DNA of 6,536 nt. It comes from Candidatus Krumholzibacteriia bacterium. GTDB taxonomy: Bacteria > Krumholzibacteriota > Krumholzibacteriia > LZORAL124-64-63. Made by a program: the position numbers and the translations under genes. Shown here piece by piece: positions 5,203-6,536 of this stretch; positions within the stretch are counted from its first letter, which is position 1; each line of letters starts with the position of its first letter. A model generated the notes under the pieces. That model did not search any database, had not been told where the DNA came from, and worked only from the letters and a program-made list of their open reading frames with translations. Location of the stretch: the NCBI GenBank assembly GCA_030590265.1, contig JAUUYW010000193.1, positions 1 to 6,536 on the forward strand, in the 5' to 3' direction.

Positions 5203-6536
5203 ATCAAGGGGTGTCAGGGTGGTGAACTTGGGGTTGATGTGTTTGTGACCGGCCTGAAAGAAATCCACCGTGACCAGGGTATCGTCCCCGGAACCTTCCA
5301 CCCGCACAACCCGTCCTGAACCAAAAATTCCGTGGGTAACCAGCTGACCGGAGAAATACGGGTTGTCCTGGCACACATCGCTGTCCCAGTCGGCGACACT
5401 GTTTTCCTCTTTGCTTTTATCGGAGCGATTGCTTGATCCCCATTGATCAGGGCTGATGGAGGCCGACGTGCCATTGACCTGACTTCCGGGTCGGCTGGTC
5501 AAAGAACGAGCGCTGCCACTGGTCGAACTCCAGGTGGATTTGCCAATTTTTCCTTTGGGCTGCTGATTGGTCCGGCCGTATCCACCACCATTTCCGGATC
5601 CACCAAACAGTGACTGAGAAATGGGCGCAGCTTCACTGATATCCAGGTGTCGCCTTTCCACCAGTTCATCTGGTACTTCCACCAAAAAACGTGAAGGCAA
5701 GCTGTCCTGCCAGGTGCCAAAACGACGCCGACGGGCGGCGTGGAGCAGGTAGACTCGCTTTTCGGCCCGGGTGATGGCCACATAAAGGAGACGACGTTCT
5801 TCTTCGAGTGTGCTCTGCTCGTCGTGGCTGTTGATGTGGGGCAGAATGTCGTCTTCAACGCCCGCCAACACCACCACCGGGAATTCCAGGCCCTTGGCCG
5901 TATGGATGGTCATCAAACGCACGACACCTTCTTCGGTGCTGATCTTGTCCGGATCCGACACCAACGCAACCTGTTCCAGAAATTGCAGGAGGGAACCACC
6001 TGCGCTGGCCTCATCAAAACTGCCGGCTGCGTTCAAAAGTTCGGCCACGTTCTCCCCACGAGCGCCTGCGGTGTCCGGATCATCAGCCTCAAGATGACTC
6101 TGGAAACCAATATCCGAGATCACCAATTCCACCAGATCCATAACCGAGACATTGCCCTGAAGACGCGTTCGCCAGAGGGTGATCATCTGGAAGAATTCAC
6201 GCACCCGCTTGCAGGCCGCGGGAGCAATTTCCTGTTCCATCAGCCCGACTTCGGCAGCGGCTTCGCCCAGGGTGAGTTCTTCCCGGTTGGCCAATTGCAT
6301 CAGGCGATCCACGGTGGTTTTGCCGATTTTGCGTTTGGGTACGTTGATCACTCTCAGGGCGCTGATGGTATCGGCCGGGTTGGCCATGAGTTTGAGATAA
6401 GCCATCACGTCCCGCACTTCCTTGCGGTCGTAGAAATGCAGACTGCCCACCACCTGGTAGGCAATGTGGGCCCTGCGCAGAGCGTCTTCCAAAACACGGG
6501 ATTGGGCGTTGGTACGATACAGGACGGTGATGTCGC
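5200..6536 (-). CDS. pcrA: PcrA/UvrD-type ATP-dependent DNA helicase, C-terminal part (5' end beyond window)
   Basis: A superfamily 1A 3'-5' DNA helicase of nucleotide excision repair and replication-conflict handling. The frame is open to the window end, so the 444 visible residues are the C-terminal portion; the Walker A and B motifs lie outside. Visible in order: DITVLYRTNAQSR (1-13, motif IV region), HFYDRKEVRDVMAYL (33-47), INVPKRKIGKTT (63-74), IHTAKGLEF with VEDDILPH (210-233, motif V) and LYVAITRAEKR (250-260, motif VI with its arginine), then PSRFL (280-284). A Ser/Gly-rich, low-complexity linker follows (about 304-389), then a compact C-terminal domain with HGIFGSGRVVRVEGSG, matching the Tudor-like end of PcrA/UvrD that contacts RNA polymerase. 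A TTG at 6490-6492 is internal to the gene and is not its start. PcrA is favoured over Rep because of the terminal domain; PcrA and UvrD cannot be separated by eye. Confidence 0.95.
   Translation of the reverse strand, partial: DITVLYRTNAQSRVLEDALRRAHIAYQVVGSLHFYDRKEVRDVMAYLKLMANPADTISALRVINVPKRKIGKTTVDRLMQLANREELTLGEAAAEVGLMEQEIAPAACKRVREFFQMITLWRTRLQGNVSVMDLVELVISDIGFQSHLEADDPDTAGARGENVAELLNAAGSFDEASAGGSLLQFLEQVALVSDPDKISTEEGVVRLMTIHTAKGLEFPVVVLAGVEDDILPHINSHDEQSTLEEERRLLYVAITRAEKRVYLLHAARRRRFGTWQDSLPSRFLVEVPDELVERRHLDISEAAPISQSLFGGSGNGGGYGRTNQQPKGKIGKSTWSSTSGSARSLTSRPGSQVNGTSASISPDQWGSSNRSDKSKEENSVADWDSDVCQDNPYFSGQLVTHGIFGSGRVVRVEGSGDDTLVTVDFFQAGHKHINPKFTTLTPLD

Noticed and set aside
6490..6492. 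TTG as the start of the helicase gene
   Set aside because: The frame continues upstream to the window edge with the conserved segment LYRTNAQSR, so the TTG is an internal leucine codon.

Overview
This window carries five protein-coding genes packed end to end on about 6.5 kb of moderate-GC bacterial DNA. I see no RNA gene, transposase, CRISPR array or phage gene. All genes are recognisable by family motifs, and both ends of the window cut a gene.

Layout, left to right: gatB (minus strand, 3' end cut by the window start), gatA (minus) and gatC (minus) form a tight overlapping operon, read gatC-gatA-gatB, for the tRNA-dependent amidotransferase GatCAB. A 70-bp divergent gap follows. Next is a plus-strand gene for a secreted M1 zinc aminopeptidase with a signal peptide and a C-terminal domain resembling type IX secretion (T9SS) or FlgD-Ig-like sorting tails. 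It ends 26 bp from the convergent 3' end of a PcrA/UvrD-type DNA helicase (minus), whose 5' part lies beyond the window. A 20-bp perfect palindrome sits in that convergent gap and covers the helicase stop codon.

Organism: the GatCAB operon indicates a bacterium that probably makes Gln-tRNA and/or Asn-tRNA by transamidation. The tail on the peptidase (a PNPST start, an IYDVRGR strand and a GVYWLEF end) is typical of the FCB superphylum (Fibrobacteres-Chlorobi-Bacteroidetes) and of related uncultured lineages such as Eisenbacteria- or Krumholzibacteria-like groups. The good Shine-Dalgarno sequence before gatB argues mildly against a typical Bacteroidetes genome. This placement is an inference from one domain and is not firm.

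How the genes relate: GatC, GatA and GatB act as one complex in translation. The helicase (DNA repair and replication) lies upstream of gatC on the same strand, an order I recall from Firmicutes, and here the secreted peptidase lies between them in the opposite orientation. I found no new multi-gene system. The points most worth a second look are the palindrome, the unusual GatC with its Leu-Pro-Asp repeats, several substitutions in GatA at normally conserved positions, and the sorting tail on the peptidase.
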